Below, one piece after another: positions 19,458 through 29,209 of a stretch of DNA of 64,000 nucleotides. The stretch's first letter is position 1. Each line of letters begins with the position of its first letter. The translations under genes were made by a program, and so were the position numbers. A model generated the notes under the pieces. The model did no database searches. It was not told where the DNA came from and saw only the letters and a program-made list of their open reading frames with translations. Where the stretch lies: assembly GCA_033439255.1 (NCBI GenBank), contig CM065880.1:2418001-2482000 (forward strand), read 5' to 3'. Source of the stretch: Hericium rajendrae. Its lineage: Eukaryota > Basidiomycota > Agaricomycetes > Russulales > Hericiaceae.

Positions 19458-22400
19458 ACAGTTAGTGGTGCCAAGATGAACATGCTGCGCATGCGTGAAG
19501 GTTGCCGTGCTACTTGCTCGATGAAAATCGTATTTGCTGACTTGATGGGGCCCGTTAAACCAGAGTCTTTGGGAAAGAAGTCATACTCATTGAAACTTAT
19601 AGATGACGTCTTCGCTATGTCTTTTGTATTTATCCTTCACCAGAAATCTGAAGCTGTTTCTCCTTTCCACGCCTGGCATGCTAGTGCTGAACGTTCCTCT
19701 GGTCATCCTCTGGGCACCTTCTGCACCAACAATGGTGGTGAGTTTACCGCTGACGAATTCAAAGCCTACCTCACCAGTGAGGGCATTCTCCATCAAGTGT
19801 CTGCACCTTACACCTCAATCCACATAGGTCATGTTGAATGACTCCATCGCACCCTCATGGGCTGGGCCCGCACTATGCGCTCATCTGCAGACCTTCTGGA
19901 GAGTCTCTGGGGTGAGACCCTCCTCACGGCCTACTACTTGCACAATCGCATGCCCACCCACACGCTTCACAACTGCATGCCGTATGAGGCTTGGTATGGG
20001 GTCAAACCTGACCTTTCCTCTCTTCGTGAATTCAGCTGTCGGGTGTTCATTCTCACTCAGAATGTTCACAACCTGAAGGCTTTTGACTGCTCTACAGAGT
20101 GTGTCTTAGTTGGCTATTTGCCTGTTTCCAAGGCCTATCGCTGTTTTCATCGTGCATCCTGGCATGTTATCATTTCTCGGAATGTTGTTTTTATCGAGTC
20201 TCAGGATGATGTCACACACTCGCTTTTTCCTGGTTGGGTTATTGCCTCTCTTTCTCTTTTGTCTGGTTCCTCTATGCCACCTGGCTCTCCTTCTCTTTCA
20301 CCCTCACTTTCTTCTCTTTTGCCTGTTCTGTCTCTTCCACCATCCTCTATTTCTTCTCCTCTTCTTTCCAACAATGATCCGCTGCTTCTTTCCTCTATTT
20401 CTCCTGTTTCTTCTCATCCTTCAAGTCTGGTTTCTTTTTCTCCTGATCTGCCTTCTTCTTTGGCACCTTTTGTCTCTTCTGCACCTTTGCACCCTCCCTC
20501 TCCCCTGCCCTCTGCCGCATCTTTGGCACCTTCATTGCTTGTGCCCTTGCATCTTCCTTCTCTAGTGCTTCCTGCACCTGTGCTGGTACTTTCTCGGCCT
20601 TCTCAGCCTTCACGCTCATGCATTCCCACTCCAAAGCAGGTCATTTTATCTGGCATTCCTGTGCCTGCTTCACGTGTTGCTCGAGCAGTTACTGACTCCC
20701 GTGATGCTGGGCTTCATTGCCTGGCTGAACACCATTCTGCTCCCTCTCTTCGTGTTCAGGTCCCATCTGCATTGGACTCTGTCCCTTCACCCGGGCACCT
20801 GGCACTGCCTCTTCCATCCCCCGGTCTGTCGACGCCCTCCACAGGTGACTTTGAGCACATCCCTATGCTGTCCCCGGCCAGTTCGGATTTTGAGATGATG
20901 GCCTCTATTGATGCCTCTGCTGACAAACTGCGCACATGGGGTGATGCCCAGGCATCTGCATTCACTGCTGAATGGCATCAGGCCTATTTGGATGAACTTG
21001 CTTCCCTTCACCAGCACAAGGTGTGGGAGCTTGTCCCGCAGTCATCTGTTCCCTCCGGTCATCGAATTGTCAAGTGTCGCCCTGTGTTCAAGCTTAAGCA
21101 TGATGCAGCTGGCAATCCTGTACGTTTCAAGGCCCACCTCATTGTGAAAGGCTTCACCCAAGTTCCGGGTGTCGACTTCCATGAGACATACTCCTCTGTC
21201 ATGTGCCTCGAATCTCAGCACCTCGCGCTGCATATCAGGGTGACCCATGACTGGGAGATGGAGCAACTGGACATTAAGACTGCTTTTCTCCATGGCATCC
21301 TTGAGGAGAAGGTCTACATGGAACAGCCCCCTGGCTTCGCTGAACTGGGCAAGGAAGATTACATTTGTCGTCTTCTCAAAGGGCTTTACAGCTTGAAGCA
21401 GGGCGGGCATACCTGGAACCTTCTCTTCGACTCCGTCATGCAGAAGCTCGGCTACACATGTCTCGCCTGTGAGTGGTGCATTTACTCTCACAATCACTCT
21501 AGTGGCCATTCCATTGTTGTTGTTCATGTTGACGATATGAATATTGTTGCCAACAGCAAGGCCAAGATGGCCCGGGTCAAATCTGAGCTTCGCTCTCACT
21601 TCAACATTGTTGAGCTCGGTCCTGTCAGCTGGCTTGTTGGTTTCACGGTTACTCGTGACCATCCTGCCTGCACCGTCACCATCTCACAGACTGCCCTCAT
21701 TGACTTCATCATCACCCAGTTTGGCCTTCAAGATGTGCACCCGGTCTCCACCCCTCTTGACCCCAATGTCCACCTCACCCATGCCAACTGTCCTTCTGAT
21801 GATGTGTCCCATACCGAAATGGCCACCGTCCCTTATCATGAGCTCATTGGCTCCCTCATGTACCTCACCATCGGCACCTGCCCCGACATTGCCCACGCCA
21901 TCCAGCATCTCAGTCAATTCAATGCCAACCCTGGATGCAACCACTGGCATGGCGCCAAGCACGTCACTTGCTATCTCAAGGGCACCTGCATGCTCGGCCT
22001 TGTTCTTGGCAGCCCCCAACCACTTGCCCTCTCTGGCTTCTCTAACGCCAGCTTCGGTGGCCACCCCGGCCCCACTGGTGCTCATCGCTCAGTCAGTGGC
22101 TTCATTTTTACTCTCAGCAGTGGTGCTATATCCTGGAGCTCCAAATGTCAACCCATCATGGCCCTGTCAACTTGCAAGTCTGAGTATGCCACCACTGCCC
22201 ACACAGCACGTGAGGCTCTCTGGCTCTGCAATGTCCTCACGCTCCTGGACTTTGCCCCTTCTGGCCCTGTCCCCATCACCTGCGACAATCAGAGCACCAT
22301 CTGCCTGACTCAAGAACAATCCAGTCACTCCCGCTCCAAATATTTTGATCTCGATCACCACTTCCTCTGCGATCGTGTCACTCTGGGCCACATTTCTGTC

Positions 22401-22511
22401 CACTACGTCCCGACCCACGAGATGACAGCTGACGTCCTCATGAAATCTCTCTCCTGCACTCCGCACATCAAATTTCACTCTGCTCTCGGCCTTGTGCCTC
22501 CAGCTGCATGA
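19458..22511 (+). pseudogene. Ty1/copia pol relict: integrase, reverse transcriptase, RNase H
   Basis: Truncated copia polyprotein. It begins at the integrase catalytic core (FADLMGPVKPES with its Asp; TNNGGEFTADEF with the second Asp) and continues through a Ser/Pro-rich linker, the copia reverse transcriptase (LDIKTAFLHG, then HVDDMNIVANS with the catalytic DD) and RNase H to a final SKYFDLDHHFLCDRV block. Gag, protease and the integrase zinc finger are absent. A TGA at 19839-19841 interrupts the frame just after the catalytic Glu, where LHRTLM continues; an Arg codon CGA is the likely ancestor. The remaining 884-codon frame is open. RNase H reads SNAS where SDAD is usual (AAC at 22044) and CKSEY where an acidic residue is usual (AAG at 22176). 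The 3' LTR lies at 38076-38435, separated by E4. Confidence 0.85.
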
Positions 22512-23839
22512 TAAGGAGGAGATTGCCATGAAAGTGGCCTTGGATTGAGGAGGAGTTGAGGAGGAGTTGGGGAGGAACATCTGAAAAATCCCAAATTTAT
22601 ATAGCTATCAGCCACAATTATCTAAGCTATGAGATGCTATATATTCAACATATACAGATATATAGGTCTATATTAGCTATATAGACTATATAGCCATCTA
22701 TGCCATCTATGTAGGTCTATATAGCTAGCTAACACAGTTATGCCTTCTATGTAGGCCTACATAGCCAGTTAGCATAGCTATGGAGGCTATGAACATGTCT
22801 CTACTTGCTATAGAGTCTATGTAGCCTACATCCACTATATCACATTGTAAGTGTAAGCTATATGCTATGACATCTGTGAGATATACAGTGACTATACACA
22901 TTATCCAGAGTATAAACATGGTATAAGTCACACAAAGTGTAAGTCAAATCCATTTATATTTTTAGTCATAGCTACATAGATACAAAGGTTTAAAAAAAAA
23001 CTAATTATTACTATGTCGAGCACCGGCACCTGCCGTCAAGTGCCATCAGGAGCCGGCGCCCATTAAGTGCGCAGGCGCGGAGGGCGCGGAGGGCATGCGT
23101 GCGCGGGCGAGGCGTCACGCGCATACACGAGGGGTAGGCACGAGCGCGCCATGTTGCAGATGCGGGGCATCGCGCAAGCATGCGGGGCATTCTACGCACG
23201 CACCGAGCGACGTGCGCATGCATGCCGGGCGCTAAGCAGGCATGCGGGATGTTGAGTGGGTGTGTGGGCGTGTCAGGTGTGGCGCGCGTGTGCATGGGAA
23301 TGCGAGGTGTTGGACACGGATGCAGGGCATCATGCAGACCTGCAGGGCATCGTCGTGCGGGGGCGGGTATTGTGCATGCACGGGGACTTTGCACGCATGC
23401 GAGGGGTTGAGCAGGCAGGCAGGACATTGAGCAGGCGGGTGGGACGTTGAACGCGCATGCTGGCTTGTGCGCGTGCTGGCTTGGCATGGGCGTACGGGGT
23501 GTTGCGCACGCATGCGGGATGTTGCGTGCGCGGGCTCACTGTGGCGAATGTCCGAGGCGTTCCGCATGCGGGCTGGTTATGGTGCACGAGGGCGGGACAT
23601 TGCTCGCTGTTTGAGGCATTGTGCGCGAGTGCGGGCTGTTGTGCGCGTGTCTGGGGCGTAGGGCGTGAGCGCGGGGCGTGAGCGCACGCGTGGGGCTAAG
23701 GGCGTGCATGTGGGGCCATGCGGCACACGTGCTGCTTGTTGGGTGCGAGCGTGAGGCATTGTGCTCGTAGGCGGGGCATTGCGAGGGTGCCAGGTATTGG
23801 GCGAGCAGCGGGGCCGTAGGCAACGGGCACGGACGACGT

Positions 23840-24223
23840 TTAAGTCCCATTGCCAGGGCAACGGGACTTGACGGCACGCGCTTGCGGGGACGTGGAGGGC
23901 ACTGGCGACGAGTGGCTGGTGCAACACATCATTGACAATGCACAGACGGCGTGGAACGCCGCGGATGTGTAGTCCGTCGCCGTGCACGCGAAGGTGGGTG
24001 CCGGGGTGCCGGTGACGGGACAGTTTGGGCGTGGGGCATTGGGGTTGCGCACGGAGGCAGCAGGGGGAGTTGGTGGCGTTGTTGGAAAAGCGGAAGGGGG
24101 TGTTGACGGCGAAGATGGCGAAGGTGGCGACGGGGACGTGGGACGGGCGATGAGAGGCGCGAATGTGTCGATGGAGGGCTTGGGGGTGTCGAAAAGGCGA
24201 GTGTTGCTCGGAACGAGCGACAC
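23840..24223 (-). CDS. E4 GC-exon frame conserved with E0, hypothetical
   Basis: A minus-strand frame of 127 codons runs from the hairpin to just past the X-box. It is Pro/Ser/Thr/Ala-rich and holds the PSAFPT, TPPAA, NPN, TGTP and FACTAT blocks shared with E0 at 15418-15669. There is no ATG near the hairpin (the first codon in frame is GTG), so either translation starts in the upstream exon through the 24223-24267 intron or the exon is not coding. No domain recognised. The remainder of the exon (23030-23840) is degenerate GC-rich repeat. Confidence 0.3.
   Translation of the reverse strand: MSLVPSNTRLFDTPKPSIDTFAPLIARPTSPSPPSPSSPSTPPSAFPTTPPTPPAASVRNPNAPRPNCPVTGTPAPTFACTATDYTSAAFHAVCALSMMCCTSHSSPVPSTSPQARAVKSRCPGNGT
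23844..23867. promoter_or_regulatory. RFX X-box-like palindrome (E4)
   Basis: ATTGCCAGGGCAAC at 23849-23862 with GTCCC/GGGAC arms. The central CCATGG has become CCAGGG; otherwise as in E0. Confidence 0.5.
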
Positions 24224-24224
24224 T
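24200..24224. repeat. hairpin at splice acceptor (E4)
   Basis: AGTGTTGCTCG / CGAGCGACACT around a 3-nt loop. The sequence differs from the E2 hairpin (AGTATCGCTCG) at two positions, and one of these changes is matched in the other arm, so pairing is largely kept. On the minus strand it follows the intron 24223-24267 (GTGAGT donor). Confidence 0.65.
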
Positions 24225-24639
24225 TGATCAGTACGAAAAAACCTATATTAGTGTTTTTATTACTCACCTTCAGCCCCTCTACATTGCTTCCAAGCCCGCT
24301 GATACGTTCGAGTCGGTGAGAGAGAGGGAGACAAGCGGGAGGAGGAGAGGAAGAAGACCTGGAGGATGAGAGACGGAGAGGGTAAGAGTTGAGAACGTTG
24401 AGATCTGAGAAGTCTCAACGCACATTCGGTGCTTCAGCCACCGAATTCGCGAAGAGACATAACAAATCAAAGAAAATAGCTAAAAATACGAAACAAAGTG
24501 ACCAATTGTATTTTATGAGTTTCAATACAATACATGAGCCATATTTGTAGCAAGCATACAGTATTGTACTGGACAGCAAGGTCAAGATAACTAAGTCTAA
24601 TACCTAGCTTCTGACGCGGCGCTCGGCAATGCCCGGCAG

Positions 24640-24680
24640 CCACGATTCTCGGCTTCGCCCGGGATTCGTATATAAGGCTC
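24640..24680 (+). promoter_or_regulatory. divergent core promoter (E4)
   Basis: Same core as E3: CACGATTCTCGGCTTCGCCC followed by GGGATTCG and TATATAAGG (TATA 24669-24676), then a CT-rich leader with TCGTCG triplets and a first donor at 24841. Confidence 0.6.
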
Positions 24681-24940
24681 GCGCGACGTGCCTTGCCTCT
24701 TGCTCTTTATCCCCACCATGTCCTGCCACGTCGATGCTTCGTCATCGTCGCTTGTTTGCTCGTTGTCGTTGCTCGCTTACTCATCATCATTGCTCGCTCG
24801 CTCGTCACTGTTTGTTGCTCGTCATTGCTATCTTTATCAAGGTAAGCTTCCATTCTTAATCTCTTATGTCTTGTGCTAATGTCTCCATACTTGTTACAGT
24901 ACCTTTGTATGCTTACTAGGTAAGCTATCTTATGTCTTAT

Positions 24941-25509
24941 TGTAACGGACAATGGGAGTCACGCTACGACCGGAGGTTCACTATCGAGGGTCGGCGGGCG
25001 AGTACGGTGCAGAGGTGTCGAAGACCTCCTAGGGCGCAGGCTAGAGCGTCGTCGAGGATTCCTCGACGACAGAAACAAGGGTGATCGACCTTCGAGAGGA
25101 CCGCGCACGAGGATTCCTCGTACGCGGTCGTCGAGAGAGTGAGAGGAAAGAGGAGGCGAGCGATGCTCGCCACGTCGAATCCGAAAGCTGGAGCTTACCT
25201 AAGCGGAATGTCAATCGCGCCTTTGCGTCGTCGAAGACGAGAAAGGCGGGGCACTCGACTGATCGAGCTGTCGACGTCACACGAGGGAGAGAGCGAGAGA
25301 GGAAAAGAAAACAAGAAACGAGGTAATAGTCAAGAGTCAGTTAGATACATGAGAGCGCACGACTTATATACGTTTTCCTCCTCTCGCTTATCCTGCTCGG
25401 GTACCTCCCGGCCCGAGCCTGCTGACTCGTGCGCGTCGTCTGATCTCGCCCCGGTCGGTCCGTGCTGGCGCGTCTTGAGGCTCCTTCCCTATATGGACCG
25501 TCCGTCACA
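24941..25509 (-). repeat. gypsy LTR (3' LTR of the minus-strand element)
   Basis: Plus-strand limits TGTAACGGAC... and ...CCGTCCGTCACA, 569 bp, same length as the partner LTR 36770-37338. Confidence 0.95.
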
Positions 25510-25523
25510 AAGCCCCCCCAGCC

Positions 25524-28500
25524 TCAAGGTGCGATAGTACTTCCCGGAAGGGTGAGAAGGCCGAAAGGCTGTAAGGCCGGGTTGCCGGAAACCATGTTAG
25601 ATGCGAACGATTGAGAGCCCCGCGACGTATGGAGGCAGCGCAGAGGGTGAAAGAGCGAGTCACGCATGTGCGTTCGCCAGGCTGCGTGGAGCTGGCCCCC
25701 GTTTCGGAGACGTACGAGATTCCGCTGGAACCAGGCTTCGGCCTGGTCATTCCATTCCCCCGTCCAGAGCGCCGATACTTCGAATTGGGCGAAATCCGGC
25801 CACAGGCCACGACCGCTCACGTTGCCTACCAAGATGCGGTTTTCTTCCTCGGAGGGGCGGTCGCCGACGACGAGCCGAGGCACCGGATACGAGTCACCCT
25901 GCCGGAAGACCATGGCAGAGGAGGAGGGGCCCAGAAGAGCGTCCCGCACGATGTTGGGACCTCCGAACTCAATGGCGAGGCGCCATGCGAGGCCGCCGCG
26001 GAGGATAAAGTGTCGGGCGTGCGGCCGAGCTAGGATGGTGCGAACGGCGCGTTCCCAAGCGGCGAAGAGAGGCGCGGTCGTCGCGGGGCCTGTGTAGTGG
26101 AACCAATCACCGAGTGAGTGCCCGGCTTGCAGGTATTCCGGCATTTGGTGTGCGGGCAAGTCGGGTTCGGCGGAGGCGACGGCCCGACGCCATGTGAAGC
26201 CTGCGCCGCGCTGAACGAGCCACGGGATGAACTCGGCGTAGGACGCCTGCGGATTCCGCTGGCACCACGCGGCGGCACGAACGATGCTGCGCGAGTCCAA
26301 ATACAAGTACCCGTCTGCATGTGTCAGGTCGACACTGGGCAGTTGAAGGGGGGCGGGCAGGGAGGAGGAGGTCAGGCGAGGAGGCTCCGGAGGCGAGAGG
26401 GGAGCGATGAGCTCGGCCGCGGAGGCGAGGGGCAGGGCGGGGGCCATGGCGGGTGGAGGGAATGTGGCGACAGGGGCTGAAGGCGCGACGACCGGAGCGG
26501 GGGCAGGAGGCGCTGAAGGGTTAGGGGCCGGTGATGACGGCTCCGCGGATACCGCGGGAGCGTCCGGGTCATCTGTGATACGAAGCAGCAGGGATGGGGG
26601 CGAGGCGTCAACCGTGGAGAGGCGCTGCAATAGAGATAGCTGGGCTGATGCCGGGGTGGGCGGACCGGACGAGTCGGGCGAAGGCTGCGACCGCTGCGAG
26701 GACTCCTCGGAGATTCGGGAAAGCAGCGAATCAGAGATCCGGTCGGAGAGGGATAGCGCCGCTGTGCTGGGAAGGAGCGCAGCCGGGGATGAAGGCAGCG
26801 GCCGGGGCCCGTGGGGGCTAGGGCCGCGACGACGACGTTGAGGGGCGTGACGGCTATGATGAGGGGACGGAGAGCGGCCGCGGGGACGAGGCTGGCGACG
26901 AGGGGAGGGAGACGGCGACCGACGTGGGCGTTTGCGCCAGTGGGAGAGTTCCGCGCTGGAGTATGTCAGGCGGTACGAGTTCGATGGTGGAGGCGGCAGC
27001 TGGGAGGAGCTGGTCGAGGGTCCGCCTTGCGATGCGGCGGTTTCCAGGTCTCGACGGCGGCGAGCGTCTTCCCGGGAGGCAGCTGCTGCTGCGGCGAGGG
27101 CCCGTGCTTCGTCTTCGTCGGTGATGATCGGGTCCATGCGAAGGGGAGAGGGACTCGATCCCAGGGATACTGGAGGGTCGTCGTCCGGGGTCGTGGCCCT
27201 AGCCTTGCCTTTGCCCTTGTTACTGGCTGGCGCAGGAGACGGTGGCACCGGGGTTGGGGACGAGATATGCATGGGACTTTGAGCGGGCGGCGGCGTGATT
27301 GATCCCTGTGGAAGAGGAGTCATTGGCAGGGGTCCCATGTAAGCGTCGTGCTCGTCGAGCTGAAGGAGCTGAGCTGCGGATGGTTCAGGTGCAGGTTCGG
27401 GCGTAGGGGCCCTGGTCTCCGGCGGAGATGGCGGTGCGGGACCTAAGACGTTCAGGGCATGGATGGAATAGTCGGCCGGGCCAGAGAAGGGCTCCAGTGC
27501 CTCCGCGGATACCGCGGGGGTGACAGGAGGGCCAGGGATGATATCATAGCTGTGAGGGCCGCTGGCGAGATCGTCGTCGTCGTCGTCTTCGGGTGCTCGT
27601 AAACCTGCAATGCCCATTTCTTCTGGCAGCTCACCCGTTGCGATGACGCAGTGTCCTTTGGCTGGGTAATCCCAATAGAATACGTTGTTGCCGATGAACC
27701 CGTTCGTCTGTACTGATTTCCAATTGTAGCGCGTTTCTTCCGAGGTGTCGTTGCGCGTATACCGGGTGACAAACGACCAACGAAATTGGCGCGGCGGCTG
27801 TCCCGAGTTGATGCTGCTGGGTTTGTGTTGGCGAGGGCCGGAGGATGAGGCTGCCGAAGGGGACGGGCCCGTCGACGCAGTAACGGGAGGGGCCGGCGCG
27901 GGTTGAGAGGACGCGGATGCCGCAGTCCGTTCAGGTCGCGAAGGGGCCGCCTGAGCATTACGTTGACGTTGTCGTTCCTGTTGTCGAGCGCGTTTGAAAG
28001 CGCTCATCTCGGCACGGTGGGCGCGGAGCTGGGTACTGTCCCAGTCTCGCCCGTTGTGTCGAGCGGGATCTAGGCGAGCGACGGACGAGTTCCCGCGAGC
28101 TGCCTCGTCCCAAAGATACGCCACGGGGATGCGATGGCGAAGCATGAGGTCGACATCCGGGAGGCGCGCAGGACCTACCGCAGGATCGAGGTAGGTGCCC
28201 ACGTGGGCGAGGCTCATCCAAGGGGTGTCGCGGACGACGCTTCGCCAGTGTTCCGGTGCGGGCAGGAGCTCGGAGTAATTAGGCGGGCTATGAGCCAGTA
28301 TCCAACGTAGAAAACCCCACCATTCTAAGTATGATCCTCGGGCGCGGAATAAGAAAAGGCGTAGCTCTGCGGCTGAGCGGGCGCGGGGTGAAGGGGCATC
28401 CATGTCCATGGGAAAGTGACGGACGCCGAGCCCGTGAGCGATAGAAAGAGCGACACTTCGAAGCCGCGAATACTCATCCCAGATGGCGGTCCAGGCGTCG

Positions 28501-28982
28501 TGGTCCAAGACGTAACCTTCGCCCTGAGGATTACCTCGGAGGAGATTAAGTTCGCCGTTTTGGAACCAGGCCCAGTGGCCGCTCAGTCGTTCGTCGAAGA
28601 CGGGGCGGTACGGCATCCAGGGCAACGTGTTGTCATACCATACGGGGTACGCCGCATGGTCGGGTGTCGCAAGATACGGTGGCAGCAGGTAGCGACTGGA
28701 GGTGCTGCGCATATCCGAGGGCAAGGGTCCGAGGTTGTGATGTGGTTGAGGTGCAAAGTCGCCGAGGGAAACCCAGGTGCGCGCGCCGTCCACCGTAGTC
28801 CATGCATGAATGATTTGGCGGTCGGCGGAGACGAACGGCGCGTGTCCCTGCTCAGGGTCCCACGTAGTGGGAGTCGTGCCTTCGTCGATGCGGTCGGATA
28901 GCGCGGCAAGCGGAGGTATGGAGGAGTGGGACGCGGATCCCGCGGTCCCACGCGACGCTCGGTGCGCATTATTGGAAGACAT
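25524..28982 (-). CDS. accessory ORF of the gypsy element, 1152 aa, function unknown
   Basis: A large intact frame between pol and the 3' LTR, a position sometimes used for env-like or accessory genes. The first ATG (28980-28982) gives MSSNNAHRASRG. In order: a folded-looking N-terminal region rich in Trp and Tyr (residues 40-320), a basic stretch (RARQQERQRQR), a short conserved-looking region (about 400-455, RWSFVTRYTRNDTSEETRYN), a long Pro/Ser/Ala-rich linker with an Arg/Ser-rich segment (about 735-790, SPSPSPRRQPRPRG) and a second Trp-rich region (about 920-1140). I see no signal peptide, transmembrane segment or fusion motif, so an envelope protein is unlikely; nucleic-acid binding is a guess from the Arg/Ser segment. 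The frame stays open upstream to 29213, where a GTG overlaps the pol TGA, so a -1 frameshift fusion is formally possible. Confidence 0.75.
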   Translation of the reverse strand: MSSNNAHRASRGTAGSASHSSIPPLAALSDRIDEGTTPTTWDPEQGHAPFVSADRQIIHAWTTVDGARTWVSLGDFAPQPHHNLGPLPSDMRSTSSRYLLPPYLATPDHAAYPVWYDNTLPWMPYRPVFDERLSGHWAWFQNGELNLLRGNPQGEGYVLDHDAWTAIWDEYSRLRSVALSIAHGLGVRHFPMDMDAPSPRARSAAELRLFLFRARGSYLEWWGFLRWILAHSPPNYSELLPAPEHWRSVVRDTPWMSLAHVGTYLDPAVGPARLPDVDLMLRHRIPVAYLWDEAARGNSSVARLDPARHNGRDWDSTQLRAHRAEMSAFKRARQQERQRQRNAQAAPSRPERTAASASSQPAPAPPVTASTGPSPSAASSSGPRQHKPSSINSGQPPRQFRWSFVTRYTRNDTSEETRYNWKSVQTNGFIGNNVFYWDYPAKGHCVIATGELPEEMGIAGLRAPEDDDDDDLASGPHSYDIIPGPPVTPAVSAEALEPFSGPADYSIHALNVLGPAPPSPPETRAPTPEPAPEPSAAQLLQLDEHDAYMGPLPMTPLPQGSITPPPAQSPMHISSPTPVPPSPAPASNKGKGKARATTPDDDPPVSLGSSPSPLRMDPIITDEDEARALAAAAAASREDARRRRDLETAASQGGPSTSSSQLPPPPSNSYRLTYSSAELSHWRKRPRRSPSPSPRRQPRPRGRSPSPHHSRHAPQRRRRGPSPHGPRPLPSSPAALLPSTAALSLSDRISDSLLSRISEESSQRSQPSPDSSGPPTPASAQLSLLQRLSTVDASPPSLLLRITDDPDAPAVSAEPSSPAPNPSAPPAPAPVVAPSAPVATFPPPAMAPALPLASAAELIAPLSPPEPPRLTSSSLPAPLQLPSVDLTHADGYLYLDSRSIVRAAAWCQRNPQASYAEFIPWLVQRGAGFTWRRAVASAEPDLPAHQMPEYLQAGHSLGDWFHYTGPATTAPLFAAWERAVRTILARPHARHFILRGGLAWRLAIEFGGPNIVRDALLGPSSSAMVFRQGDSYPVPRLVVGDRPSEEENRILVGNVSGRGLWPDFAQFEVSALWTGEWNDQAEAWFQRNLVRLRNGGQLHAAWRTHMRDSLFHPLRCLHTSRGSQSFASNMVSGNPALQPFGLLTLPGSTIAP

Positions 28983-29209
28983 AGAGGAAAGAGAAGTGAA
29001 AGAAGAATAAAAGAGAAAACGGAATCGACGAGGATGCCTCGTCGATGTGGGATGAAGGGAAGAAGGAGAATGAAGAGCCCGCTTTCGAGGCGCGAGGTTA
29101 TATTTCAGCAGAGTTCGAATTAAGCTCGGGGCTAGCCGAAGCGAAGATAAGAGGAAGGATCGATAGATAAGTAGATAAGCGCATAGATAGGAAACGATCC
29201 TTCGGCGCG

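Noticed and set aside
17694-19475. A TIR element with GGTGCC ends
   Set aside because: GGTGCCAACAG at the left and GTTAGTGGTGCC at the right match poorly and no target duplication was found.
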